Positions 1 to 8,190 of a stretch of 23,497 nt of DNA are shown here, piece after piece (positions within the stretch are counted from its first letter, which is position 1; each line of letters begins with the position of its first letter). A program made the position numbers and the translations under genes. Source of the stretch: CAIQJJ01 sp964606085 (GTDB taxonomy: Bacteria > Chloroflexota > Anaerolineae > Anaerolineales > UBA4823); NCBI GenBank assembly GCA_964606085.1, contig CAZSFD010000080.1, positions 1-23,497 of the forward strand, in the 5' to 3' direction. The notes below the pieces were generated by a model. That model was not told the DNA's origin. It did not search any database and worked only from the letters and a program-made list of their open reading frames with translations.

Positions 1-23
1 GATTTATCGGGCGTTGGTCTTTA

Positions 24-45
24 GCCGGGCGATTAATCGCCCGGC
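24..45. repeat. Perfect 22-bp palindrome, possible end of the ABC operon
   Basis: A perfect inverted repeat: GCCGGGCG, a six-base ATTAAT centre, then CGCCCGGC. It lies 45 bases beyond the stop codon of the last minus-strand ATPase gene. As RNA it would form an eight-pair G/C stem. No T-run follows it on the minus strand, so it is a weak candidate for an intrinsic terminator. It could also be an operator or a dispersed palindromic repeat. It shares bases 43-45 with the neighbouring 43-70 inverted repeat, so the two hairpins exclude each other. Confidence 0.45.
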
Positions 46-70
46 GAACTTGAATGCCAATGAGTTCGCC
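43..70 (-). terminator. Second hairpin downstream of the ABC operon
   Basis: GGCGAACT at 43-50 is the exact inverse of AGTTCGCC at 63-70, with a 12-base loop. On the minus strand it begins 19 bases after the TAG stop at 90-92, so it is the first structure that RNA polymerase would meet after the operon. No U-tract follows. It overlaps the palindrome at 24-45 by three bases. A role as terminator or 3' stabiliser is inferred. Confidence 0.35.
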
Positions 71-89
71 AACAGTATCAAGGTTTTCC

Positions 90-803
90 CTATGGGCGGT
101 GAACGTTCTTCACCTGGCCATCGCCCAGCTCATAAACAACGTGGGCGTATTCTTCGATCATCGGGTCGTGGGTGGCGAGGATGACGGTGACGCCTTCTTT
201 TTCGACGATGTAGCGGAAGAGTGTGAGAATCTGGCGGCCATTCGAGCTGTCGAGTTCGCCGGTGGGTTCGTCGGCCAGGATCAGCGCCGGATGCGTGGCG
301 AGCGCCCGTGCAATGGCGACGCGCTGCTGCTGCCCGCCCGACATTTCCCATGGGCGATGGTTGGCCCACTGGCGCAGTCCGACAATATCCAGGCATTGCA
401 GGGCGCGCTGGCGGCGGCCCTTGAACATGCCCGCGATACGCAGCATCAATTCGACGTTTTCCACAGCCGAAAAGGCCGGCATGATGGCAAAGGTCTGGAA
501 AACGAAGCCGATGCGTTTGCGGCGCAGGTCAGTCAACTGCTTGTTCGACATGCGCGAAACCGCCTGGCCGTAGAGCAGCACGTCCCCATGGCTGGGTTGG
601 TCGAGTCCGCCGATCATATTGAGCAGTGTCGTCTTGCCAGAACCAGAACGCCCTTTGAGGGCCACCAGCGTGCCTTTGGTCACTTCCAGCGAGACGTTAT
701 CGAGGGCTTTGACATCCACCTCGCCCACGTGATAAATGCGAGAGACCGCGTCGACGCGCACGACGGTTTCGGGTTGTGCTTGGGGGTTGGCTGAAGCGCT
801 CAT
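90..803 (-). CDS. MacB/LolD-type ABC transporter ATP-binding protein (first of two)
   Basis: A 237-aa cytoplasmic ATPase that should power the FtsX-domain permease encoded at 1884-4751. All nucleotide-binding motifs are present: Walker A GRSGSGKT (residues 51-58), Q-loop Q103, signature MSGGQQQR (154-161), Walker B LILADE (174-179) with catalytic E179, and the switch His in ATHD (H212). The GELD after Walker B and the overall length match the LolD/MacB/FtsE-like subfamily. The ATG follows the preceding ATPase's stop by two bases, with AAGGAA as ribosome site inside the upstream gene's end, so the two are translationally coupled. It is the last gene of the operon. Whether it exports a peptide, lipid or drug cannot be read from the ATPase. 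Confidence 0.93.
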   Translation of the reverse strand: MSASANPQAQPETVVRVDAVSRIYHVGEVDVKALDNVSLEVTKGTLVALKGRSGSGKTTLLNMIGGLDQPSHGDVLLYGQAVSRMSNKQLTDLRRKRIGFVFQTFAIMPAFSAVENVELMLRIAGMFKGRRQRALQCLDIVGLRQWANHRPWEMSGGQQQRVAIARALATHPALILADEPTGELDSSNGRQILTLFRYIVEKEGVTVILATHDPMIEEYAHVVYELGDGQVKNVHRP

Positions 804-805
804 GG

Positions 806-1873
806 TTAGTTCCTTTTGCCCAATTTCAGGCGGCCGAAAAGACCCTTCGGTTTCAGCGGAGCGGGCGGTTGTTCGTCAGTGAAGAGCAGGTTCAATTGAT
901 CTTCCAGCGACAAACGCTTCACTTCGCCTTCCACATGGCCCTCCGCCGGGCGGATCATCACGCCGCCTTCGACAAATTCGAGTTGGGCGCGCTTGCCGAT
1001 GCCCAATTCGTCGAGCCATTCACGCGGCACCTGTAAACGTCCCGCCGAATCCAGCACGACATATTCGTTGTACGTGATGTGCTCATGCTCCAACGGGGTT
1101 GACAAGCCATCTGGCCGGTCGCCGACCATCTCGTGTTCGAGTTGGCCCACCTGGCGGATCGTTTCGGTGCTGGTCTTGCCATCGCGGATGGCGACGACGC
1201 GATCCACCTGCCCGGCAATGCGCGGGTCGTGGGTGACGATGATGATCGTCAGGCCAAACTGCTCACGCAGACGGCGGAAGGTATCCATGATGGCCTGGGC
1301 GGTGGCGGTATCCACTTCGCCGGTGGGTTCGTCGCCCAACAGGATGGCCGGTTTATTGGCCAGCGCCACGGCAATGGAAATCCGTTGCTGCTGACCGCCA
1401 GAAAGCTGGGTCAGTTTGTGATGGCGGCGGTCGTAGAGGCCCACGGCTTCGAGCAGTTCCTCGGCCCAGGCGCTCTTTTCGAGCGGCGTCCACTTGCCAG
1501 CCATCGTCATCGGCAGTTCGATATTCTCCTGGGCGGTCAGGTAGGGGATCAGGTTGCGCCCGGTCTGCTGCCAGACGAAGCCGACCTTTTCACGCTGGTA
1601 GGTGGTCAGGGTGGTTTCGTTGAGTTTGAGCAAATCCATGCCATCCACCGAGACCCTGCCCGCCGAGGGGCGATCCAGGCCGCCGAGGATGTTGAGCAGG
1701 GTAGATTTGCCCGACCCCGACGAGCCAACGATGCCGAGCATTTCGCCATATTCGATGTTCAGGTCGAGACCCTGCAAGGCCACCACTTCGAGTTCGGCCA
1801 CCTTGTAGATTTTGACCAGGTTTTCGCAAATGACGACGTGTTTTTTCTGTGTTTCAGGGGGTGTGTTCGTCAT
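806..1873 (-). CDS. MacB/LolD-type ABC ATPase with C-terminal AbrB/SpoVT-like segment
   Basis: A 355-aa protein, about 120 residues longer than a usual MacB/LolD ATPase. The N-terminal domain is a complete nucleotide-binding domain: Walker A GSSGSGKS (50-57), signature LSGGQQQR, Walker B ILLGDE followed by PTGEVD, and a switch His in IVTHD. The extension after about residue 235 contains a segment (about 270-309) reading VLDSAGRLQVPREW...GIGKRAQLEF...GVMIRP. This has the layout of the AbrB/MazE/SpoVT swapped-hairpin fold: a 'D-x-x-G-R-hydrophobic-x-h-P' strand, a short helix, then 'G-x-x-h-x-h' strands. A charged tail rich in Pro/Lys ends the protein. AAGGGTG serves as ribosome site and the start lies 10 bases after the permease stop. 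The AbrB-like call rests on pattern resemblance; its role (dimerisation, DNA or partner binding) is unknown. Confidence 0.9.
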   Translation of the reverse strand: MTNTPPETQKKHVVICENLVKIYKVAELEVVALQGLDLNIEYGEMLGIVGSSGSGKSTLLNILGGLDRPSAGRVSVDGMDLLKLNETTLTTYQREKVGFVWQQTGRNLIPYLTAQENIELPMTMAGKWTPLEKSAWAEELLEAVGLYDRRHHKLTQLSGGQQQRISIAVALANKPAILLGDEPTGEVDTATAQAIMDTFRRLREQFGLTIIIVTHDPRIAGQVDRVVAIRDGKTSTETIRQVGQLEHEMVGDRPDGLSTPLEHEHITYNEYVVLDSAGRLQVPREWLDELGIGKRAQLEFVEGGVMIRPAEGHVEGEVKRLSLEDQLNLLFTDEQPPAPLKPKGLFGRLKLGKRN

Positions 1874-1883
1874 GGTTGCACCC

Positions 1884-4751
1884 TTATAACGTTTCGCCGA
1901 GCTTGACCGCCTGGAAAACCTTCAGGCGCACAAGATAGAGGATCGTTCCCATGATGGTCAAGCAGAGGATCACCCCGAAGGCCAGGCTTAGCCCACCGGC
2001 TTCTGTCCAACCGATCAGCACCCAGAAGGGCGGCACCGGCGCGCCTGGGGCCGCGCCCACCTGCAAGAAGGGAACGTAGAGTGTGCTGGCCACCAGCCCC
2101 ACCAGCGCGCCAAAGCCAATTGCCAGGCCCATCAAAAGCAACTGCTCCAGCGCCAGGTAGCCGATCAACTGCTGCACCGACAGGCCCAACGCCTGCAAGA
2201 TGCCCAATTGGATGAAGCGCCGCCGCAGCGAAGCATACGAGTAGAGAACGAACCCGATGCCTGGCATGATTCCCGTGATCAAGAAGCCAATGGTCAACAC
2301 GCCAAACAGCCCCAGGCGTTCGGGCTGCTCCTGCCCTTCGAGGATGGCTTCGAGCGCATTACCTTCGTCTACCACTGATGTATTTTCACCGATCAACTGG
2401 CGTGCCTGAAATTTGACCACCGCCGGGTCGGCATTGGGCTTCAGCTTCAGCCAAACGCTGTACCCGGCAATGGCATCGGGGTTGTCGAAGATAAATTCCA
2501 TGTTGACGATGAGGGTGGGCTTGCCGCCGGGGTAGATGGTGGGGAAGTAATCGTAGAAGCCAACCACCACGCCATCCAATTCCACCGGCGACTCGCTGAT
2601 GAAAGCATTGAGGGCAATTTGATCGCCAACACGCAAACCCATCTTCTCTTGTAAATCAGAGGGAAGCAAAACCCCTTCAAGTTGCGCGCCCAGGGCATTC
2701 ATCAATTCACCGAACGATACCGCAGCAAAGTCATCGCGGAAAAAGGCGGTTTGCTGGAAATCGAGGCGGTCAATCGCCATCAGGTTCGCGGCCACTTCAC
2801 CCGTGCCAAAGGAAAAATTACCGGCATAGATGCCCACGCGCGCGGCGTGTTCGACGGTGGGCAATTTCATGTGAGCCTCCACCGCGGTGTAACCGGAGTT
2901 GAACACGTCTAGCTCAGCAATCCCACTGGGGCTGGCGCTCTCGCCAAAGGCGCCCGGGCCTACCCCGGTGACAGCAAATTCTCTGACCACGAGGTCTGTT
3001 CCAGCGCGGTAATACTCCGAATCGTAGAGCCATTGGTCGAGGGTTTTGGCGGTCGAAGCGGAGAAAATTGCCAGGCTGAGCGAGATCATGATCAGCAGCA
3101 GGGCGTTGGAATAATCTTGCGGGCGGCGGGCGATCTGCTGCAAAGAGAGGTAAGCCCAGGCCCCCGGCAGGCGTTCGACGATGGCAGCCAGCACACGCAC
3201 GAAGAGCGGTACGAAGCGCAGCATCACCATGCAGGCGGCAATGGCAAACAACGCCGGTGCCACAAAGAGCAGCGGATCGCGAAATTGCTCGCCTTCGAGC
3301 TGCATTTGCTCCATCAAGGCCGCCGGTTTCGTCCAGCCGCGCATGACCGAGAAGGCGTACAGGCTCAACGCCAGCAGCAGCACATCGAGAAACAGACGCT
3401 CCCAGAGCGGCTTTTTGAGGGCGCGCGACTGCTCCTGTTTCATGCGCACAATCGTCACCTGCGAGACTTCGTAGGCAGGCATGAAACGAGCGGCCACGAT
3501 CAGCGCGATGACCCCCACGAACCACCAGATATTCAAGCCATCGAAGGAAAGGGCCAGGGGAGGTCGCTCGGCGGTAAACTGCAGGAACGAGAGCGTCTGG
3601 CCCATCATGCGAGCCGCCAGCCAGCCCAGGCCAAAGGCAAAGGGCAGTGCGATCAAGACCAGGATCAGCGATTCGATCAGGTTCATGCCCATCACCTGGC
3701 CGCGGCTGGTGCCGCGCCCGCGGATGGTGGCGGTTTCCTGTTCGTACTGCTGTACGGCAATGCGCGAGGTCAGGGTGATGAACATCAGCGCCAACACCAC
3801 CATCGGCGCGCCGACGGCAAAAAGCAGGGTGATGAGGGCCTGGGCGCGCTTCTCGTAGTTCTGCAACACTTCGAGGGGGGTGTAATCGTTGCGAATACCA
3901 TCCAAAATTTTTGCCAGTTCAGAATCGAGGCGCATCAGCGCACGGGCGTAATCGGGGGCGCGCTGATAATTGAGTTTGGTTTCGTCAATGATCACATACC
4001 ACGAGGCATAAAAAACGGGTTTGCGAATGACGCCTGCAAGCCGGGCGCGGTAGGTTTCTTCGGGCAGCCAGATTTTATCCTTATACGCCCCAATTGGCTC
4101 ATTGAACCAATCTTTGCTGGTCGGGTCAAGCGGTTGCCAGACGCCGGCGATTTCGATCTCGATGGTGTCCATCGAAAACCTGTCGCCGATATTGATAAAC
4201 ATGCGGTCAGCCATCACCGCTGAAATCAACACCTGCAAAGGCTGATCGGGGGCTGTCACCGGCGCAGGCCAGTTGCCTTCGACCAGCTTCACCTGATCTT
4301 CAAAGCCGTCTAATTGAAAAAAGCTGACATTTTCGAGCGGGGTGTCGGGGTTATCATACGACTGCGTGGTGATGGGGCGCATGGCGAGCGCGCCGGTTTG
4401 AATTTCAACGACGATCTTTTCAACCGGCTCGCCCATCAGGGCGGGTATTTGCGCCCGGACGTAATCGGCCAGGGCGGCGGTCTTGTCAATATCCAGGATG
4501 GCGGCATTGGTAGCGTTGAGGTGATACAGGTGAAACGAAAACAGGCGGCGGTTGGCGCTGGCCGATTTTTTCGCCAATTCCTCCTGCAAAACTTCACCCG
4601 AAACGGCATACGAAAACATCGGCACACACACCACCAGGGCCAACACCGCAATCACGCCAATCAGCGTGCTGAAGGTCAGCCCCAGGTTATGCCAGAGACG
4701 TTTGAAGACAACGCCCAGGATGGCAAACAGATTTGTCACATAAGCGACCAT
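1884..4751 (-). CDS. Large FtsX-domain ABC permease (MacB/LolCE-like)
   Basis: A 955-aa integral membrane protein, larger than MacB permeases (about 650 aa with the ATPase fused) or LolC/E (about 400 aa). Helix 1 lies near residues 23-48 and is followed by a roughly 250-residue extracytoplasmic domain (MacB periplasmic-core type). A first FtsX bundle of three helices follows; it contains the EQETATIRGRGTSRGQV cytoplasmic loop typical of FtsX domains. There are then further helices, a second large external domain, and a C-terminal FtsX bundle with the RRRFIQLGILQALGLS loop. The protein therefore appears to be a tandem duplication in one chain, giving about ten helices and two FtsX units. That would let one permease chain pair with two separate ATPases. 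TTTGGAGAAC precedes the ATG. It lies downstream of the adaptor gene and 10 bases upstream of the ATPase genes. Confidence 0.9.
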   Translation of the reverse strand: MVAYVTNLFAILGVVFKRLWHNLGLTFSTLIGVIAVLALVVCVPMFSYAVSGEVLQEELAKKSASANRRLFSFHLYHLNATNAAILDIDKTAALADYVRAQIPALMGEPVEKIVVEIQTGALAMRPITTQSYDNPDTPLENVSFFQLDGFEDQVKLVEGNWPAPVTAPDQPLQVLISAVMADRMFINIGDRFSMDTIEIEIAGVWQPLDPTSKDWFNEPIGAYKDKIWLPEETYRARLAGVIRKPVFYASWYVIIDETKLNYQRAPDYARALMRLDSELAKILDGIRNDYTPLEVLQNYEKRAQALITLLFAVGAPMVVLALMFITLTSRIAVQQYEQETATIRGRGTSRGQVMGMNLIESLILVLIALPFAFGLGWLAARMMGQTLSFLQFTAERPPLALSFDGLNIWWFVGVIALIVAARFMPAYEVSQVTIVRMKQEQSRALKKPLWERLFLDVLLLALSLYAFSVMRGWTKPAALMEQMQLEGEQFRDPLLFVAPALFAIAACMVMLRFVPLFVRVLAAIVERLPGAWAYLSLQQIARRPQDYSNALLLIMISLSLAIFSASTAKTLDQWLYDSEYYRAGTDLVVREFAVTGVGPGAFGESASPSGIAELDVFNSGYTAVEAHMKLPTVEHAARVGIYAGNFSFGTGEVAANLMAIDRLDFQQTAFFRDDFAAVSFGELMNALGAQLEGVLLPSDLQEKMGLRVGDQIALNAFISESPVELDGVVVGFYDYFPTIYPGGKPTLIVNMEFIFDNPDAIAGYSVWLKLKPNADPAVVKFQARQLIGENTSVVDEGNALEAILEGQEQPERLGLFGVLTIGFLITGIMPGIGFVLYSYASLRRRFIQLGILQALGLSVQQLIGYLALEQLLLMGLAIGFGALVGLVASTLYVPFLQVGAAPGAPVPPFWVLIGWTEAGGLSLAFGVILCLTIMGTILYLVRLKVFQAVKLGETL

Positions 4752-4800
4752 GATCAGTTCTCCAAAGTTCGTGCCAGGTCAAAACCAGGCGCAACAAAGG

Positions 4801-4828
4801 GGTAACGTGAAACGAATTTCACCCTACC
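4801..4828 (-). promoter_or_regulatory. UUCG-capped hairpin between adaptor and permease genes
   Basis: On the minus strand the sequence GTGAAA-TTCG-TTTCAC (plus coordinates 4807-4822) forms a six-pair stem closed by a UUCG tetraloop. A second four-pair helix (GGTA/TACC at 4801-4804 and 4825-4828) extends it across a two-by-two internal loop. It lies about 20 bases after the adaptor stop and 50 bases before the permease start. No T-run follows, so an mRNA-processing or stability element is more likely than a terminator. Confidence 0.4.
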
Positions 4829-4849
4829 GGCAAGCGCTTTGACCCACAC

Positions 4850-6049
4850 TTACGGCCCCAGTACTTGATCGCCTTCATTGAGGTCGGCGGTAATTTGCCA
4901 ACGGTCAGGCGTTTGCAAACCAATTTCGTAGATTTCGACACGACGACGCTGGTCGCCATCTACCACGATCACAAAGTCGAGGCCGCGATAGTTGCGAATG
5001 GCCGCCGGGGGCAATAACAGGGCATCTTCCTCGCGCCCCAAAACAACCTTCATAAACACCGAACGACTCAACAATTCGTCGTTGCCTTGCAATTCGGGCG
5101 GCACCGAAAAGTAGAGAAATTCGGGCGTGCTGAGGGAGGTGGTTTCCTCAGCGACCGTGCTGATCGGCACAAAATTGGGTAGGAATTGCACGGTATAAAA
5201 TTCGTCGGCATCGGTGGACAATTTGAGCGTGATTTCGCTATCTTTGTTCAGTACGTTGCGCAGGTCGAAATCCATTTGGGCGCGCACCACCGTTTCAGAG
5301 GGATCACCAATTTCGATGGCCGATTTGAAGGCATCTATGGAATTGCCCTCGCGCACGCGGTTGCGCAAGACCACACCGGCATAGGGGGCGTAAATCTGGC
5401 GTTCGGCCAGGTAGCCTTCGAGGCGTTGCACGGTGAGCAGGGCGCGGTCAACGGCCTGGGCTTCATAGGTGGCCTCGGTGTTCTCTTTGGCCTCTTGCAG
5501 CGAGATTTTCGCCAATTCGAGGTAGCTCTGATTGATCGCCAGGTTGATCTCAGCCCGTTCTTTGGCCGCGGTGGAGAAACTGGTTTCGAGGTCAAGTTCG
5601 GCGAGGGCCACACGCGCCTCCGCAATAGATACATCCAGAGCAGCGCGGTCAACCGCATATTTACGCGCCAGTTCAGATTTATCCAGGTTGGATTGCGCCA
5701 CGGCCAGGTCTATGTTGGCCTGTTCGAGCTGGTTGAGCAGGTCATCCACCTGCATTTCGGCCAGCAGTTGACCCGCTTCAACATATTCCCCTTCTTTCAC
5801 CAGCACGCGCGTCACAAAGCCAGACGTACGGAAGAACAACTCATCCTGGCGGGAAGGGACAACCTGCCCGGTAATAGATTGTTCTTCGACAATGGCGCCC
5901 CGCTCAACAGTGAAAATGGTCGGCTCGTACTGCTTGATGGCAGGTAACGGGGTCGGCGTGGCCTGCGTGTTGCCGCCTGAACTGCACGCGCTCAGGAAAA
6001 CCAGCAAGACAACGAACAGATAAACAAAGCGATTGTATTTCCGAGTCAT
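4850..6049 (-). CDS. Lipoprotein membrane-fusion (HlyD/MacA-like) adaptor
   Basis: A 399-aa exported adaptor for the FtsX-type transporter. The start at 6049 is preferred over an in-frame ATG at 6229. It has a perfect GGAGGAG ribosome site and yields a lipoprotein signal peptide: MTRK, a hydrophobic core, then LSAC with lipidated Cys22. Mature-protein order: a beta strand region, first lipoyl half (FRTSGFVTRVLVKEGEYVEAGQ, about 73-94), a long heptad-rich coiled coil (about 100-215), second lipoyl half (YAPYAGVVLRNRVREGNSI), then beta-barrel and membrane-proximal domains. MacA-type adaptors link an inner-membrane pump to an outer channel. If the host is a single-membrane Chloroflexota, this one would more likely act like Bacillus YknX, bridging to the wall or gating the permease. 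It precedes the permease by 98 bases. Confidence 0.88.
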   Translation of the reverse strand: MTRKYNRFVYLFVVLLVFLSACSSGGNTQATPTPLPAIKQYEPTIFTVERGAIVEEQSITGQVVPSRQDELFFRTSGFVTRVLVKEGEYVEAGQLLAEMQVDDLLNQLEQANIDLAVAQSNLDKSELARKYAVDRAALDVSIAEARVALAELDLETSFSTAAKERAEINLAINQSYLELAKISLQEAKENTEATYEAQAVDRALLTVQRLEGYLAERQIYAPYAGVVLRNRVREGNSIDAFKSAIEIGDPSETVVRAQMDFDLRNVLNKDSEITLKLSTDADEFYTVQFLPNFVPISTVAEETTSLSTPEFLYFSVPPELQGNDELLSRSVFMKVVLGREEDALLLPPAAIRNYRGLDFVIVVDGDQRRRVEIYEIGLQTPDRWQITADLNEGDQVLGP

Positions 6050-6150
6050 CCTTACTCCTCCAAATTTTTCAGCCCATCCAAGGCGTGATTGAAAAGCCGC
6101 GATAAACCATCCTGAAAGAAACCGTATTCCAAACGCTGCGGTGAGGCGTA

Positions 6151-6582
6151 TTAGAAAATGGTACTGACCATTTGCACCAACGCGCTGATTCCAATCCCCA
6201 CCATCCCCGCCACCCACATCAGGATACAAAAATCATACCTCGCATCTGCGCTTCTTTGACTTTTGACAAAATTTGCCATTAAAAATTGGGCCTGTTCTGG
6301 CTTAAAGGTACTACCTGGCTTGAAATTGGCCCCAGCCGAGATGACGGCAATAATGCCAATGGCACCGAGTGCAATCGGGATCATCGCCATCCAAAACAAT
6401 CGGTCGCTCAATGTAAGCCAATTCAAGTTCCCGGTAAAGAGAAAGGATACCAGACCCAGCACAAACAGGGCCAACTCGATCCCAAGCAACTGGCCTAACA
6501 TTGTACCAAGATATTCTTTGCGTGAGCGTGGCTGCGCGACGATTTCTTTGTCGTTACTCACCGTTTGCTGATTTTGTTTCAT
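6151..6582 (-). CDS. Hypothetical three-helix membrane protein
   Basis: A 143-aa protein not recognised as any named family. The N-terminal 25 residues are polar and charged (MKQNQQTVSNDKE...). Three hydrophobic stretches follow, about 27-51, 62-84 and 117-141. The loop between helices 2 and 3 is basic, with KSQRSADARYDF before the last helix. The start at 6582 is chosen because it lies 14 bases after the radical SAM stop. It also has an AAGAGG ribosome site, whereas the earlier in-frame ATG at 6627 would overlap that gene. The tight spacing suggests co-translation with the radical SAM enzyme; the adaptor gene starts 101 bases further on. Possible roles are a membrane partner of the enzyme or an accessory subunit of the exporter. 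No function is assigned. Confidence 0.7.
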   Translation of the reverse strand: MKQNQQTVSNDKEIVAQPRSRKEYLGTMLGQLLGIELALFVLGLVSFLFTGNLNWLTLSDRLFWMAMIPIALGAIGIIAVISAGANFKPGSTFKPEQAQFLMANFVKSQRSADARYDFCILMWVAGMVGIGISALVQMVSTIF

Positions 6583-6596
6583 AAGGAGAGAACCTC

Positions 6597-8135
6597 TTAC
6601 CAACTGGGCGGAATGGGCCACCAGCATTCTTCACGACCCACACGCGCCGCATCCCAGGCGCTGGCCATGCGCGCCAACGACCGACCATCTTTGAGATCGA
6701 ACCCGCGCTGTTTACCAATGCGAGCGTCGCTATGGGCAGCCTGGGTATTGCGGCAATAGGCGTAAAAATCGTCGAAGCTGGTCATGGTGGTGGCAATCCC
6801 ATACTTATCGGGGTGGACATTCATCGGTGCCAGGGGGTCAATGGTGTGGACGGTGTTGAGGATTTTCAACAGGGGATGGGGGTAAAACTCATAGACCTTG
6901 ATCGCCAGGGCTATCGTTTCACGCAGCGTCTCCTCGGTTTCGCCGGGCAAGTTCAGCGAGAAGTATACGTAGAGATAGAAATTGTACTGCCGCAAGAGCG
7001 TCAACGTCTGCCACAAGGACTCGGTGGCATAGTGCTTGCCATTCAAGCGTCGCACGCGCTCGTTGCCCGAAAGAGGACTGACCGCCAGGCAGGTATGCCG
7101 ATTTTGGGCCACTTCTGCCAACCCGTGAATAAAATCTGTTGATGGTTGCTGAAAAAATTCGTTGTAAATGCCAATCTTAATCTGCCGGGCCTTCATGTGG
7201 GCAAAGAGCGTGCGCCAGTAGGGTTCGCCCAGTTCGGCAATATCGTAGGACATCGCAGCCTGATCCACCCCTTGCGCCTGCAATCGCTCCAGATCGTCGG
7301 CGATGCGTTCGGGAGAGCGAACGATCACACCGTTGCGAGCGGCCAGCAGCTTGTGAGCATCTTTGCTGCCGCCGCAGTAGGAGCAATGATAGCGGCAGCC
7401 GCGGGCGGTACACAACCAACGCCCTGAAAATGGCCGGGTGGCGTTGAGGGCCTGGCGCGCCGAGGGCAGGTCTGTGACCAGGTATTCGTGGACATAATAA
7501 TCCTGGTAATGATCCAGGAAATCAATGTCCACAAAATTCAGCGCGTCAATGCTTTCGGTGTCGCCGGTGTAACCGAGTGGGTTTTCGATCACCTGACCAT
7601 TCAGGCGGTAACTGATGTTGGGAATATCTGCCACCGCCGACATATCCAGCACTCTTTTCCCGGTCAGGATGCGCTGCACCAGGGTCAGCAGCGGGGATTC
7701 GGCATCGCCGCGCACGACAAAATCTACCTCGGGGAATTTTTCGAGGATAGGCCGAGAAAAGCCAGAAGCCGTCAACCCGCCCAGGATGGTGTACGCCCAC
7801 GGCATGGCCTGTTTGCAGGCACGCGCAAATTCGATAGCGCCATAGGTATGCTCGTACCAGTGCATGTCAATGAGAATGACTCGCACACCGCGCTGCGCCC
7901 CCAACCAGCTTTTCAGGCTAAAACGACCGTTGAGCTGCTTTTCGAGGGGATAATCTATGCCGCGCACGGCGATGCCGTTTTGGCGCAACAAATTGACCAG
8001 GGCCGCCACCCCCACCGGGATCACGCCATACGGACGCCCGCCCCCCTCCTCGGCAACAAAATCTACACCCTGCTTGGCCGGGTGAACGTAGAGAACCGGT
8101 ATGTTTCCGGTGGGGTGATTGGATGTAGCGACCAT
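6597..8135 (-). CDS. B12-binding-domain radical SAM enzyme
   Basis: A 512-aa cytoplasmic enzyme. The N-terminal 200 residues look like a cobalamin-binding Rossmann domain: GVAALVNLLRQNGI, then VILIDMHWYEH and the loop ILGGLTAS typical of this superfamily. The classical DxHxxG is not intact, as is usual for B12-radical SAM proteins. The radical SAM core follows, with C247, C251 and C254 forming CxxxCxxC for the 4Fe-4S cluster and the next GG for SAM binding. A later strand carries LNLPGETEETLRETI, seen in B12-radical SAM methylthiotransferase and methyltransferase relatives. The organisation resembles the uncharacterised Ta0216-like group, but that is a tentative match. Substrate unknown. The ribosome site is weak (AGGT) and the start lies only 18 bases after a hairpin, so its expression may depend on readthrough from the Opp operon. 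Confidence 0.88.
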   Translation of the reverse strand: MVATSNHPTGNIPVLYVHPAKQGVDFVAEEGGGRPYGVIPVGVAALVNLLRQNGIAVRGIDYPLEKQLNGRFSLKSWLGAQRGVRVILIDMHWYEHTYGAIEFARACKQAMPWAYTILGGLTASGFSRPILEKFPEVDFVVRGDAESPLLTLVQRILTGKRVLDMSAVADIPNISYRLNGQVIENPLGYTGDTESIDALNFVDIDFLDHYQDYYVHEYLVTDLPSARQALNATRPFSGRWLCTARGCRYHCSYCGGSKDAHKLLAARNGVIVRSPERIADDLERLQAQGVDQAAMSYDIAELGEPYWRTLFAHMKARQIKIGIYNEFFQQPSTDFIHGLAEVAQNRHTCLAVSPLSGNERVRRLNGKHYATESLWQTLTLLRQYNFYLYVYFSLNLPGETEETLRETIALAIKVYEFYPHPLLKILNTVHTIDPLAPMNVHPDKYGIATTMTSFDDFYAYCRNTQAAHSDARIGKQRGFDLKDGRSLARMASAWDAARVGREECWWPIPPSW

Positions 8136-8153
8136 CTTTTACCTATACGCAGA

Positions 8154-8190
8154 AAGCCAGAGACCGGGCAGCATCCCCGCTCTCTGGCTT
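8154..8190 (-). terminator. Hairpin terminator at the end of the Opp operon
   Basis: AAGCCAGAGA (8154-8163) is the exact inverse of TCTCTGGCTT (8181-8190). An inner CGGG/CCCG helix (65-68 with 76-79) extends it to about 14 pairs around a short loop. On the minus strand it lies about 31 bases after the last ATPase's stop and is followed by TTTCTGC, a short U-run. It is probably a moderate terminator or attenuator. It ends only about 18 bases before the radical SAM start codon. Confidence 0.65.

Noticed and set aside
54..794. 246-codon plus-strand open frame opposite the first ATPase gene
   Set aside because: It mirrors the minus-strand ATPase, which has every ABC motif. The plus-strand translation has no recognisable domain and no ribosome site, so it is a G/C-driven shadow.
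3033..4223. 396-codon plus-strand open frame inside the permease gene
   Set aside because: The product is rich in His/Gln/Arg with no domain, while the minus strand encodes a continuous FtsX permease.
6050..6229. N-terminal extension of the adaptor to an ATG at 6229
   Set aside because: It would overlap the 143-aa gene and hide the lipoprotein signal. The ATG at 6049 has a near-perfect ribosome site.
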